DNA from: Gammaproteobacteria bacterium
GTDB lineage: Bacteria; Pseudomonadota; Gammaproteobacteria; HK1
Length of the DNA: 64,000 nt
Direction: 5' to 3'
NCBI GenBank assembly: GCA_012103455.1
Contig: WLWT01000001.1
Span: 4,595,288-4,659,287 of the forward strand
Under the pieces are notes generated by a model that was not told the origin of the DNA, searched no databases, and saw nothing but the letters and a program-made list of their open reading frames with translations. Numbering within the stretch: position 1 is the first letter of the stretch; every line of letters starts with the position of its first letter. The translations under genes were made by a program, and so were the position numbers. Of this stretch, positions 35,547 through 44,635 are shown one piece after another.

Positions 35547-35770
35547 GGGGCTATCTCCTTCGCGTGTCAATTGATGGGCGGTGGGGGGGACACCGTGAAC
35601 CGCATAGTGGTTGGTAAGCGGACATCGTAACGCAAATGCGTGGCTAAAAGATGATGACGCCGTGGATATGGAGCAATCGCGGCTTTTTATTATCGGTTCA
35701 TTACGATACCCGCAGCTCCACGAGATTCCTGATCCAGCAGCAGCCCGGTAGGATAGAATCACACTTTATG

Positions 35771-35850
35771 GTCAGCCGCCGGTCAGATTACCGGGCAGGC
35801 AAATGACCGGGCGGCCAAGTTACCCGGGCGATCAAACTACCAGGACGGCA
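35771..35850. repeat. Degenerate tandem repeats upstream of clpS
   Basis: Four imperfect units of 15-18 bp follow each other: GTCAGATTACCGGGCAGG, CAAATGACCGGGCGG, CCAAGTTACCCGGGCGA and TCAAACTACCAGGACGG. The common core is (T)TACCSGGSCGG. They lie just upstream of the clpS start. Confidence 0.65.
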
Positions 35851-35886
35851 CACGAAACTTTAAAGCAATGGGCTTGAATATCTACC

Positions 35887-36207
35887 ATGGCTGACAAACC
35901 CCATCCTGCTTACGACGATGGGTTGGTGGTACAAGAGGCCAAGCCGGAGCTGAAACGGCCGCCGCTGTACCATGTCGTACTGCTGAATGATGACTACACG
36001 CCGATGGAGTTCGTGGTCCACGTACTGGAGCATTTTTTCAATATGGAACGCGAGATAGCCACCCGCGTGATGTTGCAAGTACATACCCAAGGCAAAGGAG
36101 TCTGCGGCACCTATACCCGGGAAATCGCGGAGACCAAGGTCGCCCATGTCAACGAATATTCCCGGGAAAACCAGCATCCCTTGTTGTGCACGATGGAGTA
36201 CGCTTGA
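35887..36207 (+). CDS. clpS: ATP-dependent Clp protease adaptor ClpS
   Basis: The 106-residue adaptor has the family core PPLYHVVLLNDDYTPMEFVV, VLEHFFNMEREIATRVMLQV, HTQGKGVCGTYTREIAETKV and a closing ENQHPLLCTME. The Asn-Asp-Asp and Met/His residues line the N-degron pocket. ClpS delivers proteins with bulky hydrophobic N-terminal residues to ClpAP. The N-terminal ~25 residues (to PELKRP) form the flexible extension that regulates ClpA. clpA follows after 72 bp on the same strand. Confidence 0.97.
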   Translation: MADKPHPAYDDGLVVQEAKPELKRPPLYHVVLLNDDYTPMEFVVHVLEHFFNMEREIATRVMLQVHTQGKGVCGTYTREIAETKVAHVNEYSRENQHPLLCTMEYA

Positions 36208-36279
36208 TCATGCGGCGCCGGATGCACGTACACTGCGGTGCATCGCTCGCGTTCGCGAACACCGACCGGAGCCGGAAGC

Positions 36280-38571
36280 ATGTTGAGCAAAGAGCTTGAG
36301 TACACTCTGAACGTGGCCTTCAAGGAGGCCCGCGAGAAGCGCCACGAGTTCATGACCGTGGAGCACTTGCTGCTGGCGCTGCTGGACAACGCCACCGCCG
36401 CCAAGGTGCTGCGCGCTTGCGGCGCCGACCTCGAAAAGCTGCGCGACGAACTCATCCGGTACTTGGACGAGAACACGCCGATGCTGTCGCCCAAGGATGA
36501 TCGGGAAACGCAGCCTACGCTCGGTTTCCAACGGGTACTGCAACGCTCGGTGTTCCACGTTCAGTCCTCGGGCAAGAAAGAGGTCACCGGGGCCAATGTG
36601 CTGGTGGCGATTTTCGGCGAGCGCGAGTCACAAGCGGTTTATTTCCTTAATAAACAAAGCATTACGCGCCTGGATGTGGTCAACTACATCTCCCACAGCA
36701 TCTCCAAGGTGCACGACGCCAGCGAGGAGTCGGAGAATTTAGGCACCACTAACGATGAAGACAAGAACACGGAGAGCGGCGCCAAAAGCCCTCTTGAATC
36801 GTACGCCACGAACCTTAATCAGCAGGCTCAGGCGGGCAAGATCGATCCCCTCATCGGCCGCTCCATGGAAGTGGAAAGAACCGTCCAGATCCTCTGCCGG
36901 CGCAGAAAAAACAATCCGCTCTATGTGGGTGAAGCAGGGGTGGGCAAAACCGCCATCGCCGAAGGCTTGGCCAAGAAAATCGTTGACGAAGAAGTCCCCG
37001 AGGTCTTACTCAATGCCACCATCTACGCTCTGGACATGGGTGCGCTATTGGCCGGCACCAAGTACCGGGGCGATTTCGAGAAGCGGCTCAAGGGGCTGCT
37101 AGCGCAGTTGGACAAGCAGCCCGGTTCGATTTTGTTCATTGACGAGATCCACACCATCATCGGTGCCGGCGCCGCCTCCGGGGGGGTTATGGACGCGTCG
37201 AACCTAATCAAGCCAATGCTCGCCTCCGGTGAATTGCGCTGTATCGGCTCCACCACTTATCAAGAGTACCGCGGCATATTCGAAAAGGATCGCGCGCTGG
37301 CCCGCCGTTTCCAGAAAATCGACGTGGTCGAGCCCACTGTGGATGAGACGGTAAAGATATTGCGCGGTCTCAAGTCCCGTTTCGAGGAACATCACTCGGT
37401 ACGCTTCTCGCAGCAAGCGCTGCGGGCAGCGGCGGAGTTGTCCAGCAAATACATCAACGACCGCTATCTGCCGGACAAAGCCATCGACGTCATCGACGAA
37501 GCCGGCGCCTCCATTCGCCTGCGCCCACCGTCGAAGCGCAAAAAAACCATCGGGGTTGGCGATATAGAGAGTGTCATCGCGAAGATGGCCCGTATTCCAC
37601 CGAAGAGCGTATCCACCTCCGATCGGGAGGTCCTGCAAAATCTGGAGCGGGATCTGCAAATGGTGGTGTATGGCCAAGACGACGCCATCAAGATGCTCGC
37701 ATCCGCCATCAAGATGGCGCGCTCGGGCCTGCGTGAGGGTGAAAAACCCATCGGCTCCTACCTGTTCGCTGGTCCCACCGGAGTCGGTAAGACCGAAGTG
37801 ACCCGCCAACTTGCCCGCATCATGGGTATAGAACTCATCCGCTTCGATATGTCGGAATATATGGAGCGGCACACAGTATCTCGCCTCATAGGCGCACCGC
37901 CTGGCTACATCGGCTTCGATCAGGGTGGGCTGCTGACGGAGGCTATTACCAAACACCCCCACGCGGTATTGTTATTGGATGAAATCGAAAAAGCCCATCC
38001 GGATGTCTTCAACCTACTGTTGCAAGTGATGGATCACGGCACCCTGACGGATAACAACGGACGCAGAGCCGACTTCCGCAACGTGGTGCTGATCATGACC
38101 ACCAACGCCGGTGCTGAACAGATGAGCCGGCGCTCCATGGGCTTTACCAATCAAGATCACACATCGGACAGCCTGGAATTCATCAAAAAGAGCTTCACCC
38201 CCGAGTTCCGTAACCGGCTCGATGCCATCGTTCAGTTCAAGAGCTTGGATCCGCGTACAGTCGCCAATGTGGTGGACAAATTCGTTATCGAGTTGGAAGG
38301 TCAACTGGAAGAGAAGCGGGTCACTATAGATGTGAGCGAAGCGGCGCGGGCCTGGCTAGCGAAGCGGGGTTACGATCCGATGATGGGCGCACGGCCGATG
38401 GCCCGTGTGATTCAAGAACAAATCAAGCGGCGCCTGGCCGAAGAAATCTTGTTCGGCAGACTAGAAGGTGGCGGTCATGTCTCAGTGGATGTGGCGGACG
38501 ATGAGTTGACCTTCGGCTTCGAAGAGCGCGCTGACCGGCAACCCATGGAAGAAGTTGCCGCCGATGAGTGA
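36280..38571 (+). CDS. clpA: ATP-dependent Clp protease ATP-binding subunit ClpA
   Basis: The product has 763 residues from the ATG at 36280 (GGAG upstream); an in-frame GTG at 36238 is non-conserved. It has an N-domain (LSKELEYTLNVAFKEAREKR, HEFMTVEHLLLALLDN). The first AAA+ module has GEAGVGKTAIAEGLA and ILFIDEIHTIIGAG. The second has GPTGVGKTEVTRQLA and VLLLDEIEKAHPDVFNLLLQ. There is no ClpB-type middle coiled coil, which separates it from ClpB. The C-terminal region keeps the NVVLIMTTNAGAEQMSR and FRNRLDAIVQF motifs. It unfolds substrates for ClpP; the acidic tail (MEEVAADE) is typical. Confidence 0.97.
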   Translation: MLSKELEYTLNVAFKEAREKRHEFMTVEHLLLALLDNATAAKVLRACGADLEKLRDELIRYLDENTPMLSPKDDRETQPTLGFQRVLQRSVFHVQSSGKKEVTGANVLVAIFGERESQAVYFLNKQSITRLDVVNYISHSISKVHDASEESENLGTTNDEDKNTESGAKSPLESYATNLNQQAQAGKIDPLIGRSMEVERTVQILCRRRKNNPLYVGEAGVGKTAIAEGLAKKIVDEEVPEVLLNATIYALDMGALLAGTKYRGDFEKRLKGLLAQLDKQPGSILFIDEIHTIIGAGAASGGVMDASNLIKPMLASGELRCIGSTTYQEYRGIFEKDRALARRFQKIDVVEPTVDETVKILRGLKSRFEEHHSVRFSQQALRAAAELSSKYINDRYLPDKAIDVIDEAGASIRLRPPSKRKKTIGVGDIESVIAKMARIPPKSVSTSDREVLQNLERDLQMVVYGQDDAIKMLASAIKMARSGLREGEKPIGSYLFAGPTGVGKTEVTRQLARIMGIELIRFDMSEYMERHTVSRLIGAPPGYIGFDQGGLLTEAITKHPHAVLLLDEIEKAHPDVFNLLLQVMDHGTLTDNNGRRADFRNVVLIMTTNAGAEQMSRRSMGFTNQDHTSDSLEFIKKSFTPEFRNRLDAIVQFKSLDPRTVANVVDKFVIELEGQLEEKRVTIDVSEAARAWLAKRGYDPMMGARPMARVIQEQIKRRLAEEILFGRLEGGGHVSVDVADDELTFGFEERADRQPMEEVAADE

Positions 38572-38598
38572 GTCTAAGCAATCAAGCTCCGCCTGATG

Positions 38599-39834
38599 TT
38601 AGAAAAACCAAGCCAACCGTAGCTGCACGTAGTCGTCCCGCCGGATGGAAAACAACGGATCATCAGCCGGCACGTCGAACCACGCGCGGGCTTCCAAGCT
38701 CAACTTCCATGCATCGCCAAGCCGGCGGGACGCTTCTGCTGAATAGAACCTGGCACCGTTATCCAGATCCGAGATAACCCCCGCCAATACAACGGTATCT
38801 TGTTCATCATTCAAGGTGAGCCGAAGTGCCGTAAGCACGTCTTTTTGAAAGATCACCGTGCCGGTTTCGCCACGGTCGTCATAATAACCTTCCACCACAA
38901 CACCGAGATCGAGGGCCGTTTGCGCAAGGCCGAAGAAGGTGTATTCGAAGCCGGCGGCCAGCGCCCTGAAAGTATCACCTTGTCCGGCGCGCCGGATGGC
39001 CTCTAGCTTCCACAGCCAGGCGTCGTGGGTCCATTGCAGTTCCAGCCCGGTTTGATGGATCCGCTCGTAGAGTGGGATCAGGACGGCCTGGCCCAGCGCA
39101 TCACGCCCCGGCAAGAACCGCGGTTCGCGGGTGTTGCCATAAAAATGCGACAAAGCCACATCGAATTCACCGAATACATGCGACCACCGGCCCGCGACAT
39201 CCACATGTCCTCTGCCAGCGCCGGAATCGAACCGCACCTGATCGGTAGCCACGCGCGGCTGCGTGCTCAAGCGCCCTGAAGGCCCCGGGAATGTACGCAA
39301 TCGAGTGCGAGGCAGCAAAAACAAACTGAGCGTACCCCAGTCCTCTACGAAGTCGAGGTTAACCATGGGCTGCCCGAGTTTGTCCTCACCGTCCGGCGAC
39401 TCAACCAAATCCGTTTGATTGATGATGTCCACCAGATGAACCCCTTCCGTCACCCCCCAAAAAACTTTGCCCACCCCAGCGCGCAACTCGATAGCGTCAC
39501 CGACCCACTGCCACATGAGTTCGCGTATATCGAAGTGGGTACGTTGATTATCATGGCTATCGAAGCGAAAGAACGGCGCCAAGGTCAGACTCTGCGTACC
39601 GTCGTCCCACTCCAGATAAAGCTCCGGCTCGAAGGCCGTAGCAAAAGTCAGATATGGCTGGGCCGATAACCGAGGTTTTTCGGGGAAATACCGGCCCTCT
39701 AATGCTACATTTCCGGTCAACTCCCAGTATTCGATAAACGAACCCGTCTCCTTCGCCGTAATCACGCCGGTCCATAGCAACACACTCGATACCACCACCC
39801 TAAACAGTAGAGCGCGTAAAGTCAGCAACCGCAC
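38599..39834 (-). CDS. Outer-membrane beta-barrel protein (partner of an RND export operon)
   Basis: The 411-residue protein has a signal peptide (LFRVVVSSVLLWTGVITA) and then alternating aromatic beta-strand sequence throughout. Examples are YLTFATAFEPELYLEWDD, LTLAPFFRFDSHDNQRTHFD, IRELMWQWVGDAIELRAGVG and SLEARAWFDVP. It ends in YVQLRLAWFF, with a terminal aromatic residue as in barrels inserted by BamA. The segment KVFWGVTEGVHLVDIINQTD is conserved in this uncharacterised family. It follows the LolA-like gene by 2 bp and is the last gene of the RND operon. It probably acts as the outer-membrane part of the export pathway; substrate unknown. Confidence 0.8.
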   Translation of the reverse strand: MRLLTLRALLFRVVVSSVLLWTGVITAKETGSFIEYWELTGNVALEGRYFPEKPRLSAQPYLTFATAFEPELYLEWDDGTQSLTLAPFFRFDSHDNQRTHFDIRELMWQWVGDAIELRAGVGKVFWGVTEGVHLVDIINQTDLVESPDGEDKLGQPMVNLDFVEDWGTLSLFLLPRTRLRTFPGPSGRLSTQPRVATDQVRFDSGAGRGHVDVAGRWSHVFGEFDVALSHFYGNTREPRFLPGRDALGQAVLIPLYERIHQTGLELQWTHDAWLWKLEAIRRAGQGDTFRALAAGFEYTFFGLAQTALDLGVVVEGYYDDRGETGTVIFQKDVLTALRLTLNDEQDTVVLAGVISDLDNGARFYSAEASRRLGDAWKLSLEARAWFDVPADDPLFSIRRDDYVQLRLAWFF

Positions 39835-39836
39835 CC

Positions 39837-40664
39837 TTAGCGGGCCCGTTTCAAGGCGTTTTTATGGAAGTCGCCGTCTTTGGATCCTGTGGCGAACGCG
39901 TAATCCGCCCAAGTTAGCGCTGTACTCTTGCCGGTTTGGTGATTGACCATATTCATGGTGGAAGGTCGCCAATACCGATCCAGATATTGCTTGTAGCCAC
40001 CGATGGTCAAGGTTTTCAAAAGCGCGTTCTTGCGATCGAAATACTCGGTTTTGAGCGGTTGATAGATAGCCCTATCCACCCAGACCACCTGGCGCGTATA
40101 GCCGGAATGCTTGTATACCGGATAACGCTCGATCACGAATACGTCCTTACCGTCCAGTATTTCATCGCGCAGCCACTTGTAGGTGTACTTCTCCACTTCC
40201 TGAGACGTGAGATCTTCATAAGCGAATTCACTGCCCACGAAAGGACCGGACTTGTTGGCGGACGAGATGCGTTTGACACGTTTCAGAGCCGGAAGATAAA
40301 GCCATTGATCATCAGGTTTTACTGCATGGGTATGACTCAAGAATGCCGTTCCTTTGACATCCCTAGGGCTATCAAAGATGGTAAGACTCTTATCGCCGTC
40401 GCCGTCCACCTCCAAGGACGAGGCGCGCATCTTGCGCGTGGTCTCCTGTCCTTGGCGATTGCGCAACACCATCGTCAGAATGGCTTTAGAGTCTCTCCAT
40501 CCGGTATCGCGCTTGTCCATCTCCTGCGCGATGGCAAGTCCTTTCGCCTCGGGTCCTTTCTCTTCGAACTCTTGCTCTTGCGATACTTGCGCCCACGCCG
40601 CCTCAAGCAGGGGCAGCGTCAATGCGAGACATAGCAACCATCTTGTCACCGGCTTTCTCCTCAA
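39837..40664 (-). CDS. LolA-like outer-membrane lipoprotein-sorting protein
   Basis: The 275-residue protein has a signal peptide (TRWLLCLALTLPLLEAAWA) and a LolA-like beta half-barrel. ILTMVLRNRQGQETTRKMRA, KSLTIFDSPRDVKGTAFLSH and DDQWLYLPALKRVKRISSAN are diagnostic of this family. FVGSEFAYEDLTSQEVEKYT, VWVDRAIYQPLKTEYFD and YWRPSTMNMVNHQTGKST are further signatures. It is expected to be periplasmic and to carry a lipid or lipoprotein from the RND pump. Its ATG lies 62 bp inside the RND gene; a GTG at 40649 is an alternative start giving a tidier signal peptide. It belongs to the family usually encoded with MMPL-type pumps. Confidence 0.87.
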   Translation of the reverse strand: MRRKPVTRWLLCLALTLPLLEAAWAQVSQEQEFEEKGPEAKGLAIAQEMDKRDTGWRDSKAILTMVLRNRQGQETTRKMRASSLEVDGDGDKSLTIFDSPRDVKGTAFLSHTHAVKPDDQWLYLPALKRVKRISSANKSGPFVGSEFAYEDLTSQEVEKYTYKWLRDEILDGKDVFVIERYPVYKHSGYTRQVVWVDRAIYQPLKTEYFDRKNALLKTLTIGGYKQYLDRYWRPSTMNMVNHQTGKSTALTWADYAFATGSKDGDFHKNALKRAR

Positions 40665-42942
40665 GCTTCATCAACAGTGGCGGCAGCAGTAAGAAATCCG
40701 CTACCAACGCGAGTACGATAACGACGACGGTCAACAAACCCATACCCGAATTCAGTTCAAAACTAGACGCCGCCAACACCAAAAATCCGGCCGCCAATAC
40801 GATCGACGTCACCAGCAATGCACGGCCAACGCTGGTGAAGGCATAGCGCACCGCATCGGCCGGCGGTAAATCCTGTTCCCGCCGCGCGCGTAAGTACTTG
40901 CTCAAAAAGTGCACCGTATCGTCCACCACAATACCCAAGGTCATACCGCTCACCACGGACAGCGCCAAACCCACTTCGCCCACAAGCATGCCCCACAAGC
41001 CAAAACCCATAGCCGCCGGCACCAGGTTAGGCACCATGCTGATGATCCCGATACGCACCGAGCGCAGTGCGAAAATCAAAACCAAGGAAATCAGTACTAG
41101 CGCGAGTGTGGTGCCGATCAACATGCTGATGATATTGCGCTTACCGATGTGCGTAAACATAAGCGCCGTGCCGCTGCCGTTACCGGAGGCGATCTCGGGC
41201 GCATTGGCCGATAACCAGTCTTGCACCCGCGCCTCCAAAGACAGCATCTCATTGGTGGACAACGTTCGTAACGAAGCGGTCAAACGCGTCGCCGATTTAT
41301 CTATGTCCACTTGATTATTGAGATCCAAACCGTAAGGCAGCGACATTTCGTAGAGCAGCAGATACTGCGCCGCCAGCTCCCGTTCACTCGGCAATACATA
41401 AGCCTCCTGCTCATCGCCATGCATGTTTTTGTTGAGCCGTTTCATGATGTCGGTCAGCGCGTTCACATGAACCGTCTCCGGCTGCGAACGGTACCACTCG
41501 GCGAATGCTTCAACGTTCCTCAAGAACTCAGGGTCGGAAACACCGCCCTGTTCTGCCGATACCAGGGAATATTCGATGCGCACGAGGCCAGTGAGCCTAG
41601 CTTCAGTGAAATCGGAATCGCGGCGGAATTCGACACGCTCGTCAAAATAATGCAAGAAGATGTCGTTGAGATCGTTGCGCGGAATAAAAGCCACCAACAC
41701 AACCACCACTGCCGACATGCTCAGCAACAGAACGCGGCGCTTTTGCACCACGAAATCGCCGAGTTTGATCATCAACTCATCACGCCCGGACTCTTGCTTC
41801 TGCACCCGGATGGGCAACACCGACAGCAGTGCGGGCAAGAAAGTCACCGCCATGACGAACGAAGTACCCACACCCATGGCTACCAGATTGCCAAGATGGC
41901 GAAATGGCGGTACCTCGCTCATATTCATGCTGAGAAAACCGAGCGCGGTGGTGGCACTAGCGAGAAAAACAGGCTGAAGATTCAAGCGCAAACTTTCCAC
42001 CAGCGCCTCATCGCGGCTCTTACCGCGCCGCATGCCCTGGAAAAAACTCACCAGCACATGCACCGAGTTGGCGATGGCCACGGTCAGAATAATAGTGGGA
42101 GCCGAAGCCGTCGGCGGGCTGATAGGAATGTCTGCGTAACCGCCTAATCCCATGGCCACCAAGATGGATGCGGCGATGACGAACAATGTGGTCACTGTCG
42201 CGCTCACAGCCCGCAGCAACACGCCCAGCAACAGGAGCATCAGAGCGAAGCTGAGCGGCACCAGCGTTTGCAGATCGCCAGCGGAGGACTCGGAAAATGC
42301 GTTATTCATCATCACCATGCCGGCCAAACGCACATCGAGCCCGGGAAATTTCTCCTCCGCCTGAGCGGCCAGTGCGCGTACAAAGCGCACCACCTCGGGG
42401 CCTTCGGTGATCGGATCCTTGCCCGGCAGTTGCACAGTAATGTTGACGGCCGTGACATCTGCCTCTTGCGCCACCAGACGTTTACGCAACAATGGCTCCG
42501 CCAGGGCGATCTCCTTTATCCACGCCAGATCGGCGGCGGATAAAGAGGCGGCATCCGAATATAGATCACCCACCGATAAGTCATCATCTTGCGCTTTGGT
42601 ATGTTGAAAATTGGACAGGGAATCCACCCGGTTTGAGTAAGGCGTCTGCCACGCTTGCTCCGTTATCCACTCGACGGCGGCCAGCGCATTATTACTGAAG
42701 GCATTGCCGTCATCGGGCTCCACCACGAGCATGACGTTGTCGTTCTTGGTATAGGTATTCTCCAGCGCCTCGAAGGCCAGCAATTGCGGGTTGTCCGGAC
42801 TGAAGAAAATGCGGTAGTCATTCGAAAAGCGCAGATGCCGCCCACCGCTTGCCGCCGCCAGCACGCACAGTACTGAAATCACTAAAATCGCCCAGCGGTA
42901 ACGGATGACCCAGGTGCCGTAACGCGCCTCGAATTCACGCAT
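40603..42942 (-). CDS. RND/MMPL superfamily exporter
   Basis: The product has 779 residues from the ATG at 42942, preceded by GGAGAG; a longer frame extends into the regulator remnant. There are twelve membrane segments in two halves. The first begins at YRWAILVISVLCVLAAASGG and the second near LIGTTLALVLISLVLIFALR. Two large periplasmic loops follow TM1 and TM7. Patch-like motifs are visible, such as GMTLGIVVDDTVHFLSKYLR and NSVHVLVSFFQGMRRGKSRD. The family uses proton motive force to export lipids or hydrophobic compounds. The LolA-like and barrel genes downstream make a three-gene trans-envelope system. A broken TetR gene lies directly upstream. Confidence 0.92.
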   Translation of the reverse strand: MREFEARYGTWVIRYRWAILVISVLCVLAAASGGRHLRFSNDYRIFFSPDNPQLLAFEALENTYTKNDNVMLVVEPDDGNAFSNNALAAVEWITEQAWQTPYSNRVDSLSNFQHTKAQDDDLSVGDLYSDAASLSAADLAWIKEIALAEPLLRKRLVAQEADVTAVNITVQLPGKDPITEGPEVVRFVRALAAQAEEKFPGLDVRLAGMVMMNNAFSESSAGDLQTLVPLSFALMLLLLGVLLRAVSATVTTLFVIAASILVAMGLGGYADIPISPPTASAPTIILTVAIANSVHVLVSFFQGMRRGKSRDEALVESLRLNLQPVFLASATTALGFLSMNMSEVPPFRHLGNLVAMGVGTSFVMAVTFLPALLSVLPIRVQKQESGRDELMIKLGDFVVQKRRVLLLSMSAVVVVLVAFIPRNDLNDIFLHYFDERVEFRRDSDFTEARLTGLVRIEYSLVSAEQGGVSDPEFLRNVEAFAEWYRSQPETVHVNALTDIMKRLNKNMHGDEQEAYVLPSERELAAQYLLLYEMSLPYGLDLNNQVDIDKSATRLTASLRTLSTNEMLSLEARVQDWLSANAPEIASGNGSGTALMFTHIGKRNIISMLIGTTLALVLISLVLIFALRSVRIGIISMVPNLVPAAMGFGLWGMLVGEVGLALSVVSGMTLGIVVDDTVHFLSKYLRARREQDLPPADAVRYAFTSVGRALLVTSIVLAAGFLVLAASSFELNSGMGLLTVVVIVLALVADFLLLPPLLMKLEEKAGDKMVAMSRIDAAPA

Positions 42943-42961
42943 CGGTTCGCTCTCCAGATAT

Positions 42962-43350
42962 TCGGACTGAACCATAAACATTGCGAACAATGTGCGCATA
43001 GCCAAAAACGAGGCGCCGCTCTTCCACGATCATCTGCACCAGTTCGTCAATGCACGGCTGTTCGGCGGCGTGATCATGGGTCCATTGCAAGATCATTACA
43101 ACCAGCTCTGCAAAGCATTCGCTAACCTCTAGGCCAGGCTTTCGCACCACCCACCCCGCGCATGGCCCCGAACAATCCGTCAGAGCACAGGCTCCGCACA
43201 TGCCACCCCGAGGTCTCGTTCATTGCGCAAACAACGGTATAGATTGGCCACCTACATCCCGTCATCGCCAACGATCTCCGCCATGGTGGTCTTGCCGTAA
43301 CCGAGTTGCTGAACGAACGGTGAGTTAACCGAAGAGGACAGAGCCTGGGC
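42962..43350 (-). pseudogene. Degraded TetR/AcrR-family regulator
   Basis: On the minus strand, FVQQLGYGKTTMAEIVGDDG is followed by Met, a TAG stop, then VANLYRCLRNERDLGVACAE. This is the TetR helix-turn-helix pattern (GYxKTTMxxI ... NLYRxFxxKxDL). After a frameshift, the C-terminal ligand-domain sequence continues in another frame: VVMILQWTHDHAAEQPCIDE, LVQMIVEERRLVFGYAHIVR. The frame then ends in the RND gene's leader. There is therefore at least one nonsense codon and one frameshift, and the C terminus is short. It probably once regulated the adjacent RND operon. Confidence 0.75.
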
Positions 43351-43825
43351 GGCGGCCAAACATCCCCAGCAGCAACTGCAGATCCACTGTGGCCGTGGCT
43401 TGTTACGCCGCGCGCTGGCCCTTTGCGGTAGCGCGTACATCGCCCGCGTCCCCCTGCGAACCGGCCTCCATGGACGCCCGGAATCAACAGGCTCAAATAT
43501 TCGATTCGGTATTATCCATAGCAGTCAAAACCAAGGCCGCCAAACCCAGGGACAACAAACTCCAGACCAAGCGCGGCTTCTCTTGGCTTTAACCCATTCC
43601 TATAGGCACCGGCGTTCACGGCGTATCAGCGCGGGTGCACCTGCTCGGCAACGCCCATACTCCTACTCAGCACGACGTGGAACACATGCAGCAACGCCGG
43701 CTACCGGGCGTGGTGGCCGGACATGCCTGAGCACCATACCTGGCTTGTGTCGTGGCGGAACCTAAGGTGCGCTCACCGAGACTGTTTACCGTTAATCTTC
43801 CGAGCTAGGGCCAGCGTTATCGCCT
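43351..43825. other. Gene-free stretch between the TetR remnant and terC
   Basis: Several overlapping open frames exist on both strands, but none has recognisable similarity, a good start, or sequence typical of coding DNA. A minus-strand stretch near 43500-43580 reads as a possible hydrophobic segment (PRLVWSLLSLGLAALVLTAM), but its frame is closed by stops on both sides. I read this as decayed sequence. Confidence 0.5.
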
Positions 43826-44527
43826 TCAGGCCGCTCCTTTGCGTTGGTTATCGATCTTGCGCCGCCGCAGGGTGAGTCCCACCGCGAGGGCCAATATCAC
43901 GCCGCCGATCTTTACCGCCCAATGCACCCAAGCCGGTAACGCTTGCGTCAACGGCGCTATTACCGGATCGGTATAAGCGATATCGCCAGCGAGATAGCCG
44001 AGCAAACCGCCGCCCAGGATGATGATGAGAGGATAGCGATCGAGCAGCCGCAGTATCAAGGTACTGCCCCACATGATAAGCGGAATACTCAACAACAAGC
44101 CGATGACGATGAGCATGGCGCTGCCCTTCGCCGCCGCGCCGATGCCGACAACGTTGTCGAAACTCATCACCGCATCGGCGATCACAATGGTCTGAATAGC
44201 GCCGAACAAAGTGCCGGAGCCGGTCACGTTGTCCTCGCTTAATTCCTCATCCTCTGGAACGATGAGTTTTATCGCAATCCAGACCAACAGAACGGCGCCA
44301 ATGAGCTTCAAATATGGCACGCCTAACAGTTTGGCGACAAAGATGGCGAAGATGATGCGAAGTAAAATCGCCACGCCGGTGCCAAAGATGATCCCCATGC
44401 GGCGCTGGTGTGCCGGCAAACGCCTACAGGCCAGCGCGATGACGATGGCGTTGTCACCACTCAAGAGCGCGTCAATCCAGATGATCTGGAGCAGTGCTAC
44501 CCAAAATTCGGTATCGCTCACGGGCAC
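43826..44527 (-). CDS. TerC family integral membrane protein (YjbE type)
   Basis: The 233-residue protein has seven hydrophobic segments. The family motifs IIWIDALLSGDNAIVIALAC and IVIADAVMSFDNVVGIGAAA each place an Asp-Asn pair in a membrane helix, as expected for divalent metal handling. YLKLIGAVLLVWIAIKLIVP and IILGGGLLGYLAGDI are further signatures. TerC/YjbE proteins are linked to Mn export, sometimes in cotranslational metalation of exported enzymes, or to tellurite resistance. The C-terminal tail is basic. The 110-bp upstream region shows a possible TATACA -10 box on the minus strand near 44590, but I saw no convincing Mn riboswitch. Confidence 0.9.
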   Translation of the reverse strand: MPVSDTEFWVALLQIIWIDALLSGDNAIVIALACRRLPAHQRRMGIIFGTGVAILLRIIFAIFVAKLLGVPYLKLIGAVLLVWIAIKLIVPEDEELSEDNVTGSGTLFGAIQTIVIADAVMSFDNVVGIGAAAKGSAMLIVIGLLLSIPLIMWGSTLILRLLDRYPLIIILGGGLLGYLAGDIAYTDPVIAPLTQALPAWVHWAVKIGGVILALAVGLTLRRRKIDNQRKGAA

Positions 44528-44635
44528 TCAATGTCAGGTGGTCATGGATGAAGAAGCATTGCTTGCCGTCCTGGCGGCAGGCCAACAATGTATAATATCG
44601 GATCACATGCATGCGCGCATTGCCGCGCATCACGC

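Noticed and set aside
41311..42147. A 278-codon plus-strand frame opposite the RND gene
   Set aside because: It is His/Gln/Arg-rich antisense translation of the exporter, a usual artefact in GC-rich DNA.
43122..43496. A 124-codon minus-strand frame as a hypothetical gene
   Set aside because: It is an out-of-frame reading of the TetR remnant; the homologous peptides lie in the other frames.
44528..44635. Manganese (yybP-ykoY) riboswitch upstream of the TerC gene
   Set aside because: The leader is short and I could not find the paired conserved loops; only a weak GC hairpin is seen.
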